Origin: Hyphomicrobium sp. CS1GBMeth3
GTDB taxonomy: Bacteria; Pseudomonadota; Alphaproteobacteria; Rhizobiales; Hyphomicrobiaceae
Length of the DNA stretch: 64,000 bases
Direction: 5' to 3'
NCBI RefSeq assembly: GCF_900117455.1
Contig: NZ_FPHO01000003.1
Span: forward strand, 992,001-1,056,000
Below are positions 8,605 to 18,061 of the stretch, piece after piece; the stretch's first letter is position 1; each line of letters starts with the position of its first letter. The notes beneath the pieces were generated by a model. The model searched no databases. It was not told where the DNA came from and worked only from the letters and a program-made list of their open reading frames with translations. A program made the translations under genes and the position numbers.

Positions 8605-9231
8605 TCAGCCACGGTTCCGCTTGGCGTAGAACGACCAAAGGAGCAGCGCCGCGACGCCCCGCCAGGGCCGCCAGCGCTCTGCGAGAGCCTCGAGTTCGAC
8701 GGCGCTCGGACGCTCCGCGAGCGCGAAAGCGCGTTGCACGGCAACCTGCAGCGCAAGATCACCCGCCGCGAAACCGTCCGCATGCCCAAGGCAGAAGAGC
8801 GTATAAATGTCGGCGGTCCACGGACCGATACCGCTGATTGCCAAGAGGTTGGCGCGAAGATCGTCGAGCGGCACCCGCGCGTCGAACGAAAGCCCCCCGG
8901 AAACGACAGCCTCCGCTGCCGCGCGCAACGTGCGGATTTTTCCCTGCGAAAGGCCCGCCGTACGCAGCGCCGCGATGTCCATGGCGAGCAGCGTCGCCGC
9001 ATCGAACGGATCGACCGCAACCTCGGTACGCGACCAGATCGCCCGCGCACTGGCTTCCGAGAGCTGCTGGCCGACGACGACCCGCGCCAGCCCCGCAAAC
9101 CCCGGCGAATGGCGCCGGGGTGCTGGATCGCCGACAAGGTCATGCACGCGCTTGATCGTCGGGCAGAGCTTGCGCAGCGCCCGCGTCCCCACGCGCACAT
9201 CCGCCGGCGTCGTGATGAGCCGGACGGCCAC
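8605..9231 (-). CDS. AlkA-like DNA-3-methyladenine glycosylase
   Basis: A helix-hairpin-helix DNA glycosylase of the AlkA group that removes alkylated bases to start base excision repair. Motifs seen are VVVGQQLSEASARAIW, the hairpin LLAISGIGPWTADIYTLF, and the catalytic Asp in ADGFAAGDLALQ. I chose the GTG at 9231 (VAVRLITTP), giving 208 residues; a GTG one codon upstream is possible. Extending further would put about 75 low-complexity residues, including a repeated FHWAAP, in front of the domain and overlap gluQ upstream DNA. It is divergent from gluQ. Confidence 0.87.
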   Translation of the reverse strand: MAVRLITTPADVRVGTRALRKLCPTIKRVHDLVGDPAPRRHSPGFAGLARVVVGQQLSEASARAIWSRTEVAVDPFDAATLLAMDIAALRTAGLSQGKIRTLRAAAEAVVSGGLSFDARVPLDDLRANLLAISGIGPWTADIYTLFCLGHADGFAAGDLALQVAVQRAFALAERPSAVELEALAERWRPWRGVAALLLWSFYAKRNRG

Positions 9232-9326
9232 CACGCGTGGCGTTTTGGCTTTCGGTGAACGAAGCTCTCCCTTCAAAGGGCAAGGCCTCCCGCTTTTCGT
9301 GGCGTGCGGCTCAAAGTAGGGTGCCG

Positions 9327-9372
9327 CCCAATGAAATGGAATGCCTGCCGGACAAGGCGCGGCCCAATGAAA
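9327..9372. repeat. Direct repeat CCCAATGAAA, 36-bp spacing
   Basis: CCCAATGAAA occurs at 9327-9336 and again at 9363-9372 in the divergent gap between the AlkA-like gene and gluQ, with some similarity in the flanks (GCCGCCC and GCGGCCC). The function is unknown; it could be a fragment of a dispersed repeat or a binding site for a divergent regulator. Confidence 0.4.
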
Positions 9373-9392
9373 CGAGGACCGGAGATTTCGAC

Positions 9393-10277
9393 GTGAGCCC
9401 GCGCCCCGTCCTGCGCTTCGCACCGAGCCCCAACGGCGAACTGCACCTCGGCCACGCACTGTCCGCGCTGGTCGGGTTCGACATGGCGCGCCGGTTCGGC
9501 GGCCGTTTCCTGCTGCGCATCGAGGATATCGATATCACGCGCTGCCGCGAGGAGTACGTGACGCAGATCTACGAAGACCTCGCCTGGCTCGGCATCACGT
9601 GGGAAGAGCCGGTGCTGCGCCAGAGCCTGCACTTCACCACCTACAGCGCCGCATCCGACACGCTTCTGAAGCTCGGCCTCCTCTACCCCTGTTTCGCAAC
9701 GCGCTCCGAGATCGCCGAGGCGACGGAAACACGACCCGCCGTGACCGACCCGGACGGTTCACCGCTCTATCCCCGCCTGCACAAGAATCTGCCGAGTGAG
9801 GAGATCGCCGCACGCCTCACGCGCAACGAGCCATTCGCGCTGCGTCTCGACATGGAACGTGCACTCGACGCGCTGGAGCGCATGACCGGCAAACGGCGTG
9901 TCACGTTCACCGAGCTCAACGAAACGGGGCGGCCCGAGACTGTCGAGATGGATCCTGACGATTGGGGCGACGCCATCCTGGTACGCAAAGATGTGCCGAC
10001 CAGCTATCACGTGGCGGTCACTGTGGACGATGCCCGTCAGGGTGTAAGCCACGTCACCCGAGGCCGAGACCTCTTCGCGGCCACGAGCCTGCACCGCCTG
10101 CTCCAGATTCTCCTCGGCCTGCCGGAGCCGATTTATCATCACCACCGCCTGCTGACCGGAGCCGATGGTCTGAAGCTTTCGAAGAGCGCGGGAGATACCT
10201 CGCTCACCGCCCTGCGCCGGCAAGGCATCAGCCCGCAGGAGATCCGCCGCTTAGTGGGCCTTTCCGGCAACGCTTGA
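9393..10277 (+). CDS. gluQ: Glutamyl-Q tRNA(Asp) synthetase
   Basis: A truncated glutamyl-tRNA synthetase paralogue that glutamylates queuosine in tRNA-Asp. The GTG start at 9393 gives 294 residues (VSPRPVLRFAPSP), with GGAG about eight bases upstream; an ATG at 9336 is an alternative but adds non-conserved residues. Seen are the HIGH-type motif APSPNGELHLGHA, RIEDIDITRC and the KMSKS-like KLSKSAGDTSL near the C-terminus. The anticodon-binding domain of true GltX is missing, as expected. The usual zinc cysteines look reduced to one (YPCFATRSE). Confidence 0.93.
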   Translation: MSPRPVLRFAPSPNGELHLGHALSALVGFDMARRFGGRFLLRIEDIDITRCREEYVTQIYEDLAWLGITWEEPVLRQSLHFTTYSAASDTLLKLGLLYPCFATRSEIAEATETRPAVTDPDGSPLYPRLHKNLPSEEIAARLTRNEPFALRLDMERALDALERMTGKRRVTFTELNETGRPETVEMDPDDWGDAILVRKDVPTSYHVAVTVDDARQGVSHVTRGRDLFAATSLHRLLQILLGLPEPIYHHHRLLTGADGLKLSKSAGDTSLTALRRQGISPQEIRRLVGLSGNA

Positions 10278-10392
10278 CCGTCACAAGCACTTCGTCCGTT
10301 TCAGAACACCGTTTTCCAATGGTGAGCTACGAGCTTGTTGCGTAAAATTCGATAATTAAGGGGGTACGCGTTCCGGGGGGACACCCTAAACC

Positions 10393-11850
10393 GTGAAAAA
10401 GCCGCGCAAGTCACGGCCGAATGCGAGGCATCGCGCGTGCAAGGCGGTGCCAACGTCGAAACGCGCCCTGCCGTTACCGCGAAAATCAGTCCGCCTCAAA
10501 GACGTGGTCCAGGGCGTAACGCAGCGTGGGGCCACATACGCGGCGATCGCCAAAACCAATTTCGCCGCTCTGGCTCACTCTATACGTAGCCTCATCTCGG
10601 AGGATCTGGGGGCGGGCCTGCACCGCTTCCGCACCGGAACGCGTGCGCTGGCCGTACCCTACGCGCGCGATGAACGCGAGACGCTCGCCCTTCTGTTCCT
10701 GCCGGTCCTGCTCGTCGCTTCGGTCCTCGCGGCCTACCAATCCGCCCGCACGCTTCATGGCTATGTGGCGGCGATCGCCATGCCGGAGGAGGAGATCGGC
10801 ACCGCTACGTCCCGCGAAATGAGCGGTGCAGTGCCGGTCGCAATGCCACGATCGACGCTCGCGGAAGTGACGGACCGCGGTACCGTCACCGTCGTGACCG
10901 CAAGGCTACCCGCCGTCTTCGCGCCACAGGAAGAACCTAAGAGCTCGCTCGCGCCGCCGCCACTCGCCGAAATCGCGACGAGCAAATCCCTCGGGCCGCA
11001 AACGCTGCAGAGCGCGCATCCTGAGATAGTCATTGCAAGACCCGCACCACGCCCGGACGCCGTCGGCTTCGATGCCGAAACCACGCTCGCGCTTTTGGCA
11101 CCGGCAGGCGAAATGGCGCCGCATCTCTTGCCGGTTTCACCCGCACCCATTGAAGCGCTTGAAGCGGACGCGGGCGGCAATCCCATCCGTCCCGGCATCT
11201 GCACAATTGATGCGAAACCGCGGCTCGAAACGGCGTCCCTCCCAACCAGCCTATCCGCGCGCAACAGCGAAGCCTTCGGCCTTCACCTGGCGACCGCAGC
11301 CCAATCCCAGATCGGCAGGTTCGTCATCTATGACGAGACCTATCGCAGCATCTCCTACCCCATGGGCGACGTGCACGATCTCTACGGCGTCTGCACGGAC
11401 CTTGTCGTGCGGGCCTACCGCGCACTCGGGATAGACCTGCAGGCGCTCGTGCATCGGGCACGCTCCGGCCGCGGCGATGCCAGCATCGACCATCGCCGCA
11501 CGGAGGTTTTGCGGCGCTTCTTCGCCGCCCACGGGGAAAACCTACCGGTGACGACGTTCCCAGAGGACTACCGGCCAGGCGACATCGTCACCTACTACCG
11601 CCCGCAAAACCAGCGGACCCGCGCTCACATCGCCATCGTATCGTCGGTCATGGCGCCGTCCGGCCGGCCAATGATCATCCATAATCGCGGTTGGGGACCA
11701 CAGCTCGAGGACGCCCTCTTCGTCGATGAGATCACCGGGCACTATCGCTATCGCGGTCCAACTGCCACGGGCAATGCAAGCCGCGGCGCGCCTTTCGTTC
11801 CAGCCTCGCTCAGTGCGGCCGCCCTTTCGCCCGTCGACCGGCGCTATTGA
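10393..11850 (+). CDS. DUF1287 protein with long N-terminal anchor region
   Basis: A 485-residue protein. The C-terminal part, from about residue 305 to 460, is a DUF1287 domain: PMGDVHDLYGVCTDLVV, RAYRALGIDLQALVH, YRPGDIVTYY, AHIAIVSS and ITGHYRYRG. The Cys in GVCTD and the His in RAHIAIV suggest an NlpC/P60-like cysteine hydrolase fold. The N-terminal 300 residues are basic, then contain one hydrophobic segment (LALLFLPVLLVASVLAAY, about 97-114) and a long Pro/Ala-rich linker, so the catalytic domain is probably periplasmic. Substrate unknown. Confidence 0.82.
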   Translation: MKKPRKSRPNARHRACKAVPTSKRALPLPRKSVRLKDVVQGVTQRGATYAAIAKTNFAALAHSIRSLISEDLGAGLHRFRTGTRALAVPYARDERETLALLFLPVLLVASVLAAYQSARTLHGYVAAIAMPEEEIGTATSREMSGAVPVAMPRSTLAEVTDRGTVTVVTARLPAVFAPQEEPKSSLAPPPLAEIATSKSLGPQTLQSAHPEIVIARPAPRPDAVGFDAETTLALLAPAGEMAPHLLPVSPAPIEALEADAGGNPIRPGICTIDAKPRLETASLPTSLSARNSEAFGLHLATAAQSQIGRFVIYDETYRSISYPMGDVHDLYGVCTDLVVRAYRALGIDLQALVHRARSGRGDASIDHRRTEVLRRFFAAHGENLPVTTFPEDYRPGDIVTYYRPQNQRTRAHIAIVSSVMAPSGRPMIIHNRGWGPQLEDALFVDEITGHYRYRGPTATGNASRGAPFVPASLSAAALSPVDRRY

Positions 11851-12085
11851 CCCGTCTTTTATTTACACGTGTATATGCCCCTGCATTAATAAAATGTTAG
11901 CCATGCAATTTCATGATCTATTTCGCGTTGCGGCGGATCTCGAAAATCTGAATCGAAAAAATGCGCTTGCTTACGCGCACGAATAAGCTCAGCTTTTCCA
12001 AGCCCACCGAAATGCTGCGAATCTCGAATTGCGCCGCAATGCACCGCATTGCGCCTCGCATTCGCTCCTGAGCACGGACTTTCGA
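11851..12085. other. AT-rich intergenic region with hairpin
   Basis: Unusually A/T-rich compared with neighbours (around 11868-11970), consistent with promoter DNA for the broken gene that follows. A perfect 8-bp inverted repeat, CGCAATGC-ACC-GCATTGCG, lies at 12035-12053. No gene was recognised. Confidence 0.45.
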
Positions 12086-12623
12086 ATGCTTGGCTTTCGC
12101 CTGAACCCGCCCAGCCCCTTCTGGCTCGAAGACCTGATGTACCTCGTCGTAGACGAGGTACGCCGCCTGCCGGCCCGGGCCACCGCAGCGATGGCCGCCA
12201 CCCGCCGCTTAAGGGACAGGATCGGAGCCATCGACCCCACAGAGTGGATGCGCCGCAAACCCCAGGCAGCGCCGACGGTCCAGGCAGCCACGCCCCCCCC
12301 CCCGTCGGATGGAGGTCCTGCCGCTCGACGATCCGGAGGAATGGACACTCGCCACCGAGCCGCTCGTCGCGGCCGAAGCCGGGGCCGAGGCGGCCGTTGC
12401 CCTGCACCAGGCAGCCAGCGAGCAGCTCGACGCCTTGACCTACGCCTTCGAGCGCATCCGCGACGAGCTGCGGTCCATGATGATCTACGCACCGTTCAAG
12501 GATAACACGGTGCACCATCTGCACGATGCAAAGGCCCTCGACACCAACATCGAGGCCCTGCTTGAGCTGTCGCGCAGGAATGCTGCAACGCGTCCAAAAG
12601 ATCGCGTGCGCCCCGCCGCCTAG
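12086..12623 (+). pseudogene. Hypothetical protein split by a frameshift at an 11-C tract
   Basis: The first part, from ATG 12086 (MLGFRLNPPSPFWLEDLMYL), runs in one frame to a run of 11 Cs at 12293-12303. Coding character then continues in the next frame (MEVLPLDDPEEWTLATEPLV onwards) to the stop at 12623. Ten Cs instead of 11 would join the two halves into one protein of about 178 residues. The content is helical and acidic, with no recognised family. It may be a true frameshift, a phase-variable gene or a homopolymer sequencing error. Confidence 0.6.
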
Positions 12624-12819
12624 ATATCGGCTTTCCGCAAGCCGCCCAGCAGGGTCTGCGCCGGCGCCAGACCTGAGATAAACGCGCCTCGATATTGCCG
12701 CGCTGCTCTCGTCATGCGAGACTCTCTGTCCTGTGTGACGAGCGGCGAGGGCGGTCGCGTTTCCGTCGGTGTTCGGTTATGACATTGCCAGCTCCCGCCC
12801 GTCAAAGAAAGAACAACGG

Positions 12820-14325
12820 ATGTCGTCGATCGCGCTACCCAGTCCAGATCCGGACATCGTCGCGAGACGAGACCAGATCGTGCGCGATCTCGTCGCCCTC
12901 TGCGGCGCAGACTCCGTGATCTCGGACGAGGACGGCCGGCGGGCATTCGAGACCGACGCACTGACGGCCTACCGGCAGATGCCGCTTGCGGTCGTGCTTC
13001 CAACGTCCACGGAGGGCGTCGCGACCGCGCTCAAATACGCGCACGCCAACGGCATCCGCGTCGTGCCGCGCGGAGCAGGAACCTCGCTCTGCGGCGGCGC
13101 GCTACCGCTCGAGGACGCCATCGTCATCGGCGTCTCGAAAATGAATCGCGTGCTCGACATCGATTTCGAGAACCGCTTCGCCCGCGTCGAAGCCGGCATC
13201 ACCAATCTCGCGATCTCGAATGCAGTCTCGCCCGAGGGCTTCTTCTACGCGCCGGATCCCTCGAGCCAGCTCGCCTGCACGCTGGCCGGAAACCTGGCCA
13301 TGAATTCGGGCGGTGCCCATTGTCTGAAATACGGTGTCACCACGAACAACGTGCTCGGCGTCAAGCTCGTGACCATCGACGGCGAGATCATCGAGATCGG
13401 CGGAACGCACCTCGACGCTGAGGGCTATGACCTCCTGGCCCTGATCGTGGGCTCCGAAGGTCAGTTCGGCATCGTCACGGAGGCGACGGTGCGCATCCTG
13501 CGCGCGGCCGAGGGTGCACGCCCCATGATGATCGGCTTCGAATCCTCCGCCAAGGCCGGCATCTGCGTGGCGCGCATCATCGCCTCCGGCATCATTCCGG
13601 TAGCCATCGAGTTCATGGACAAGCCGGCCATCGAAGTCTGCGAGGCCTTCGCCAAGGCCGGCTACCCGACCGACGTCGAGGCGCTGCTGATCATCGAAGT
13701 TGAAGGCTCCGAGCAGGAGATCAACGACCGCCTCGCCTACATCGCCAGCATTGCGCACGAGTTGAACCCGCAGGCGCTCGTCGTCAGCGCCTCCGACGAG
13801 CAGAGCGCCAAGATCTGGAAGGGCCGCAAATCGGCCTTCGGCGCCCTCGGACGGATTGCGGACTATTATTGCATGGACGGGACGATTCCACTCGCCCACC
13901 TGCCGCACGTCCTCGAGCAGATCTCCGAGATCTGCCATCGGCATGGACTGAAGGTCGCCAACATCTTCCACGCCGGCGACGGAAACCTGCATCCGCTCGT
14001 CATGTACGACGCGAATGCACCCGGTGAGACCGAAAAGGCGGAAGCGGCCGGCGCCGAGATCCTGAAACTGTGCGTCGCCGTCGGCGGATGCCTGACCGGC
14101 GAGCACGGCGTCGGCATCGAGAAGCGCGACCTCATGCGCGCCCAGTTCACCGAAGAAGACATCGCCGTGCAGCTCCGCATCAAGTCCGTGTTCGATCCGG
14201 ACTGGCTCCTGAACTTCGGCAAGGTGTTCCCGCTCGACGCGGTCGAAGGATACATGGCCAAGATCGCGGCAGAGATGCAGGCTCACCAGAAGCGGCCGGA
14301 GGCCGATCCGGCTGAGGCAGCGTGA
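12820..14325 (+). CDS. glcD: Glycolate oxidase subunit GlcD (FAD-linked)
   Basis: A 501-residue FAD-linked oxidase of the VAO fold, the catalytic subunit that oxidises glycolate to glyoxylate. The FAD-binding motif is VVPRGAGTSLCGGALPL, followed by GNLAMNSGGAHCLKYG; the C-terminal cap has FHAGDGNLHPL and GGCLTGEHGVGIEKR. I chose ATG 12820 (MSSIALPSPDPDIV); an upstream in-frame start would add 17 residues. glcE follows 58 bases downstream and glcF after that, the normal three-gene order. No glc regulator or malate synthase is nearby. Confidence 0.95.
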   Translation: MSSIALPSPDPDIVARRDQIVRDLVALCGADSVISDEDGRRAFETDALTAYRQMPLAVVLPTSTEGVATALKYAHANGIRVVPRGAGTSLCGGALPLEDAIVIGVSKMNRVLDIDFENRFARVEAGITNLAISNAVSPEGFFYAPDPSSQLACTLAGNLAMNSGGAHCLKYGVTTNNVLGVKLVTIDGEIIEIGGTHLDAEGYDLLALIVGSEGQFGIVTEATVRILRAAEGARPMMIGFESSAKAGICVARIIASGIIPVAIEFMDKPAIEVCEAFAKAGYPTDVEALLIIEVEGSEQEINDRLAYIASIAHELNPQALVVSASDEQSAKIWKGRKSAFGALGRIADYYCMDGTIPLAHLPHVLEQISEICHRHGLKVANIFHAGDGNLHPLVMYDANAPGETEKAEAAGAEILKLCVAVGGCLTGEHGVGIEKRDLMRAQFTEEDIAVQLRIKSVFDPDWLLNFGKVFPLDAVEGYMAKIAAEMQAHQKRPEADPAEAA

Positions 14326-14383
14326 TGAGCGGCCCCGAGACACACCTGCGCTCGCCACTCCTGCTCGGCGGGAAGGAGCATCC

Positions 14384-15604
14384 ATGAACGACATCATGCG
14401 TCCCGCCACCGAGTGGGAGCTGAAAAGCATGATGGCGGCACTTGCCGAGCGCGCAATCCCGGTCGAGATCCTGGGCGCGGGTTCGAAGCGCGGCGTCGGG
14501 CGTCCCGTCATCGCCCCCGTTGCGCTGACAACGGGCGCCATGCGTGGCATCTCGCTCTACGAGCCGGCCGAGCTGGTCATGAGTGCCCGCGCCGGTACGC
14601 CCCTGTCGCAGATCGAGGTCGAGCTCGCCTCACGGGGCCAGATGTTGCCGTTCGAGCCTATTGATCTCGGCCCGGCGCTCGGCACCGGAGCCGGTTTGCA
14701 GACCATCGGGGCCATATTTGCTTCCAACATCTCGGGTGCGCGCCGCATCGCGGCCGGCGCCGCGCGTGACTTTCTGCTCGGTGTGCGCGGCGTAAACGGC
14801 CGCGCCGAGATCTTCAAGTCCGGTGGCCGCGTGATGAAGAACGTTACCGGCTACGACGTGGCACGCGGCCTTGCCGGCAGCTGGGGCACATTGGCGGTGC
14901 TGTCGGAGGTCACTTTCAAGGTGCTGCCGCTGCCCGATGACGTGGTAACGCTCGTCTATCCGGATCTCACCGAGGATCTGGCCGTCGAGCTGATGAGCCT
15001 CGCCATGATCCAGCCTTATGAGGTGTCAGGCACGGCGCACCTGTCGCCCGCGCTTGTGAGCCGCCTCAAGCACAAGGACCTGTCCGGAGCCACCACGTCC
15101 CTGACGGCGATCCGGCTCGAAAACTTCACGCGTTCGATCACCTACCGCAAGCAGAAGATGCGCGAGGTGCTCACGGCCTACGGCGCACCGCTGGAGCTCG
15201 ACCTCGAAAGCTCTCTCGAGTTCTGGAGCGAGGTGCGCCGCTTGTCGTTCTTCCCGCCGAACGGAACGCACATCTGGCGCATCTCGACGACGCCAAGCGA
15301 GGCGCCGGCCCTCGTCGCGGCCGTGCGCCGCCACATGCACGTCGAGGCGTTCTACGACTGGTCCGGCGGTCTCGTCTGGCTCGAAACGCCGGCCTCGGCC
15401 GATGCCGGCAGTGCGGACATCCGCCGCGCAGTCGCCACACACGGCGGCCATGCTACGTTGATCCGCGCTGACGACAGCGTGCGCCGTAACGTCGAGGTGT
15501 TCCAGCCGCTCGCGCCCGCGATCGACCGGATCACGCGCGGGATCAAACAGACTTTCGATCCCCTGCGTCTCCTGAACCCCGGCCGCATGTACGCAACGAT
15601 GTAG
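14384..15604 (+). CDS. glcE: Glycolate oxidase subunit GlcE
   Basis: A 406-residue FAD-binding protein paralogous to GlcD and required for glycolate oxidase activity. The FAD-binding half has VEILGAGSKRGVGRPV and GLQTIGAIFASNISGARR, and GRVMKNVTGYDVARG is the conserved GlcE block. The C-terminus NPGRMYATM is family-like. It starts at ATG 14384 after GGAAGGAGC, a good ribosome-binding site, and is placed between glcD and glcF with short gaps. Confidence 0.94.
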   Translation: MNDIMRPATEWELKSMMAALAERAIPVEILGAGSKRGVGRPVIAPVALTTGAMRGISLYEPAELVMSARAGTPLSQIEVELASRGQMLPFEPIDLGPALGTGAGLQTIGAIFASNISGARRIAAGAARDFLLGVRGVNGRAEIFKSGGRVMKNVTGYDVARGLAGSWGTLAVLSEVTFKVLPLPDDVVTLVYPDLTEDLAVELMSLAMIQPYEVSGTAHLSPALVSRLKHKDLSGATTSLTAIRLENFTRSITYRKQKMREVLTAYGAPLELDLESSLEFWSEVRRLSFFPPNGTHIWRISTTPSEAPALVAAVRRHMHVEAFYDWSGGLVWLETPASADAGSADIRRAVATHGGHATLIRADDSVRRNVEVFQPLAPAIDRITRGIKQTFDPLRLLNPGRMYATM

Positions 15605-15648
15605 AGACTTCGGCTTGGCAACGGCCTCGCCGCACGGAAAGACCGACG

Positions 15649-17022
15649 ATGCAGACGAACTTCGCGTCCGACCAGCTTTCGAACCCGCGGCTCGCGGAAG
15701 CCGATCGGATTCTGAAGCGTTGCGTGCATTGCGGCCTCTGTACGGCAGTGTGCTCGACCTACGTCGTGCTCGGCGACGAGCGCGACAGCCCGCGCGGGCG
15801 CATCTACCTGATCAAGGACATGCTCGAGCGCGGCGAGGAGCAGCCGCCGTCCGAGCAGGTCCGTTACCACGTCGATCGCTGCCTGACGTGCCTCTCCTGC
15901 ATGTCCACATGCCCGAGCGGCGTCGACTACGTGCACCTCGTCGATATCGCGCGCGCCGAGATCGAGGAGCGCACGACGCGTAGCTTCAAGGAGCGGGCGC
16001 TGCGCCAACTCCTTGCCTTCCTGATCCCCTACCCACGCCGCTTTCGCTTCGCGCTCAAGGCCGCGCCGCTGGCACGCCCGTTCAAGCCGCTCTTGGAGCG
16101 GTTCGGCTTCAAGGAGCTCGCGGCCATGCTGGAACTGGCACCGACCGCGGCCATAACGAGCGAAGCGCGCTTCGGCGGGCCCGGCACGGCCGTCACGCAC
16201 GGCGAGCGCCGCGCGCGCGTGATCATGATGACGGGCTGCGTCCAGCAGGTGTTGAAGCCTGACATCAACGACGCCACCATCCGCCTCCTAGCGCGGCGCG
16301 GCGTGGACGTTGTCGTCGCCAATGGCGCCGGATGCTGCGGAGCCATCGTCCAGCACATGGGGCAGGAAGCAGAAGCAAAGAAGCACGCGCGGCGCAACAT
16401 CGATGCCTGGATCAAGGAGATCGATCGCGGCGAGGTCGACGCCATCATCATCAACGCCTCCGGGTGCGGCACCACCGTCAAGGACTACGGGCACCTGATG
16501 CGCAACGATCCGGCCTACGCCGAGAAGGCCAAGCGGATCTCGGCGCTTGCCAAGGACGTCTCGGAATTTCTTTATGACTATCAGCTGGGCGCACCGGAGC
16601 GCTGGTCGTCGCTACGCGTCGCCTACCATTCGGCATGCTCGCTGCAGCACGGCCAGCGCATCCACGACGAGCCTCGCGCATTGCTGAAGCAGGCGGGCTT
16701 CGCTGTTGTCGACGTGCCGGAAGGGCACATCTGCTGCGGCTCGGCCGGAACCTACAACATCCTGCAGCCCGAGATCGCCGGGCAGCTCAAGAAACGGAAG
16801 CTAGACCACATCCGCTCGACGCGGGCGGACGTTGTCGCCGCCGGCAACATCGGCTGCATCACGCAGCTCGAACCTTCGAGCGACACGCCCTTCACGCATA
16901 CCGTCCAGCTTCTCGACTGGGCCTACGGCGGCCCTGCGCCGCCCGGTCTCGAGCATCTGGCGGGCTTCGTGACGGACGTGCCGAAGCCAAAGCGCCAGAT
17001 CGAAGACTACATCGAGACCTGA
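15649..17022 (+). CDS. glcF: Glycolate oxidase iron-sulfur subunit GlcF
   Basis: A 457-residue iron-sulfur protein that carries electrons from GlcD/GlcE to the membrane. It has two 4Fe-4S motifs: C25-VH-C28-GL-C31-TAV-C35 and C78-LT-C81-LS-C84-MST-C88. Two CCG domains follow, marked by GAGCCGA and GHICCGSAG, which also bind cofactors in this family. It ends the glcDEF run, 44 bases after glcE. Together the three genes let the cell use glycolate or recycle phosphoglycolate. Confidence 0.95.
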   Translation: MQTNFASDQLSNPRLAEADRILKRCVHCGLCTAVCSTYVVLGDERDSPRGRIYLIKDMLERGEEQPPSEQVRYHVDRCLTCLSCMSTCPSGVDYVHLVDIARAEIEERTTRSFKERALRQLLAFLIPYPRRFRFALKAAPLARPFKPLLERFGFKELAAMLELAPTAAITSEARFGGPGTAVTHGERRARVIMMTGCVQQVLKPDINDATIRLLARRGVDVVVANGAGCCGAIVQHMGQEAEAKKHARRNIDAWIKEIDRGEVDAIIINASGCGTTVKDYGHLMRNDPAYAEKAKRISALAKDVSEFLYDYQLGAPERWSSLRVAYHSACSLQHGQRIHDEPRALLKQAGFAVVDVPEGHICCGSAGTYNILQPEIAGQLKKRKLDHIRSTRADVVAAGNIGCITQLEPSSDTPFTHTVQLLDWAYGGPAPPGLEHLAGFVTDVPKPKRQIEDYIET

Positions 17023-17181
17023 TCCATAGGCGTCACGCCATCGACACGCCGCATGCCTAGAACGCCCCCAGGCCTGAAGATCGCCCGGTTATGGGCCCAC
17101 CCAGACACAATCGACAGGCCTATGCCAATTGATGAGGTTATTGGCGCAAATCCGACTTCCACTTTTCCGCAAGCGCGTTAA

Positions 17182-18030
17182 ATGACCATCAGGATGACCC
17201 AGACAAACACTGATGGGGACGAGCTTGCCCGCTGCGACAGGCGGAGCGACAGCGGTCCGTTTGACATCATCGGAGACGTGCACGGGTGCGCAGGCGAGCT
17301 TGAAGCGCTCCTTGCGCGCCTCGGCTACCACGTGCGTTGGACCGGTACGCCGAGCGCGGCGGAGGTGACCGTCGTTCCTCCGCGCGGACGGCGAGCGGTG
17401 TTCGTCGGCGATCTCGTCGACCGCGGCCCGCGCGTGCCGGACACGCTGCGCATCGTCATGAGCATGGTTGAGGCCGGAACCGCCTACGCGGTGCCCGGAA
17501 ACCACGACGTGAAGTTCCAGCGCTGGCTTGACGGCAAGGACGTCAAGCCGAGCCATGGCCTCGACCGCACGATCGCGCAGTTCGAGCCGGAGCCGAAGGC
17601 GTTCCGCATCGCCGTGCGCAAATTCCTGAAGGACCTCCCGATCTATGTCTGGCTCGACGGCGGCGGGCTCGCCGTAGCCCACGCCGGTATCAAGGAAGAC
17701 ATGCTCGGCCGCATCTCGGGCGAGATACGGCGCTTCTGCCTCTACGGCGAAACCTCGGGAGAGACAGACAAGTTCGGGCTGCCGATCCGGTATCACTGGG
17801 CCGTCGAGTACCGGGGCCATACGTCGGTCGTCTATGGTCATACTCCGGTACCGGACGCCGATTGGGTCAACAATACGTTGTGCATCGACACGGGCTGTTG
17901 CTTTGGCGGCAAGCTGACAGCGCTTCGCTGGCCGGAGCGTGAGATCGTCTCGGTGCCGGCCGCCGACATCTACACGATGCCTGTGCGCCCGTTCGGCCAT
18001 CCACCGCCACGGCCCGGCGTCACAGCCTGA
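17182..18030 (+). CDS. Metallophosphoesterase (PrpE/PP2A-like)
   Basis: A 282-residue calcineurin-like phosphoesterase. Metal-binding motifs are GDVHG (31-35), GDLVDRG (76-82), GNHD (106-109) and the late VVYGHTPV. The arrangement resembles bacterial diadenosine-tetraphosphatase/PrpE and Pnkp-type enzymes; the substrate cannot be assigned. The ATG at 17182 directly follows the stop of a 42-codon frame (17053-17181), so coupling to a small upstream frame is possible but unproven. It is convergent with the lpoA-like gene. Confidence 0.85.
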   Translation: MTIRMTQTNTDGDELARCDRRSDSGPFDIIGDVHGCAGELEALLARLGYHVRWTGTPSAAEVTVVPPRGRRAVFVGDLVDRGPRVPDTLRIVMSMVEAGTAYAVPGNHDVKFQRWLDGKDVKPSHGLDRTIAQFEPEPKAFRIAVRKFLKDLPIYVWLDGGGLAVAHAGIKEDMLGRISGEIRRFCLYGETSGETDKFGLPIRYHWAVEYRGHTSVVYGHTPVPDADWVNNTLCIDTGCCFGGKLTALRWPEREIVSVPAADIYTMPVRPFGHPPPRPGVTA

Positions 18031-18061
18031 CGCCCGCTTCATCGAACAGTGGATACGAAGC

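Noticed and set aside
13102..14550. A 482-codon open frame on the minus strand opposite glcD
   Set aside because: glcD on the plus strand has clear family motifs throughout; the antisense product matches nothing and is the expected mirror of high-G+C codon use.
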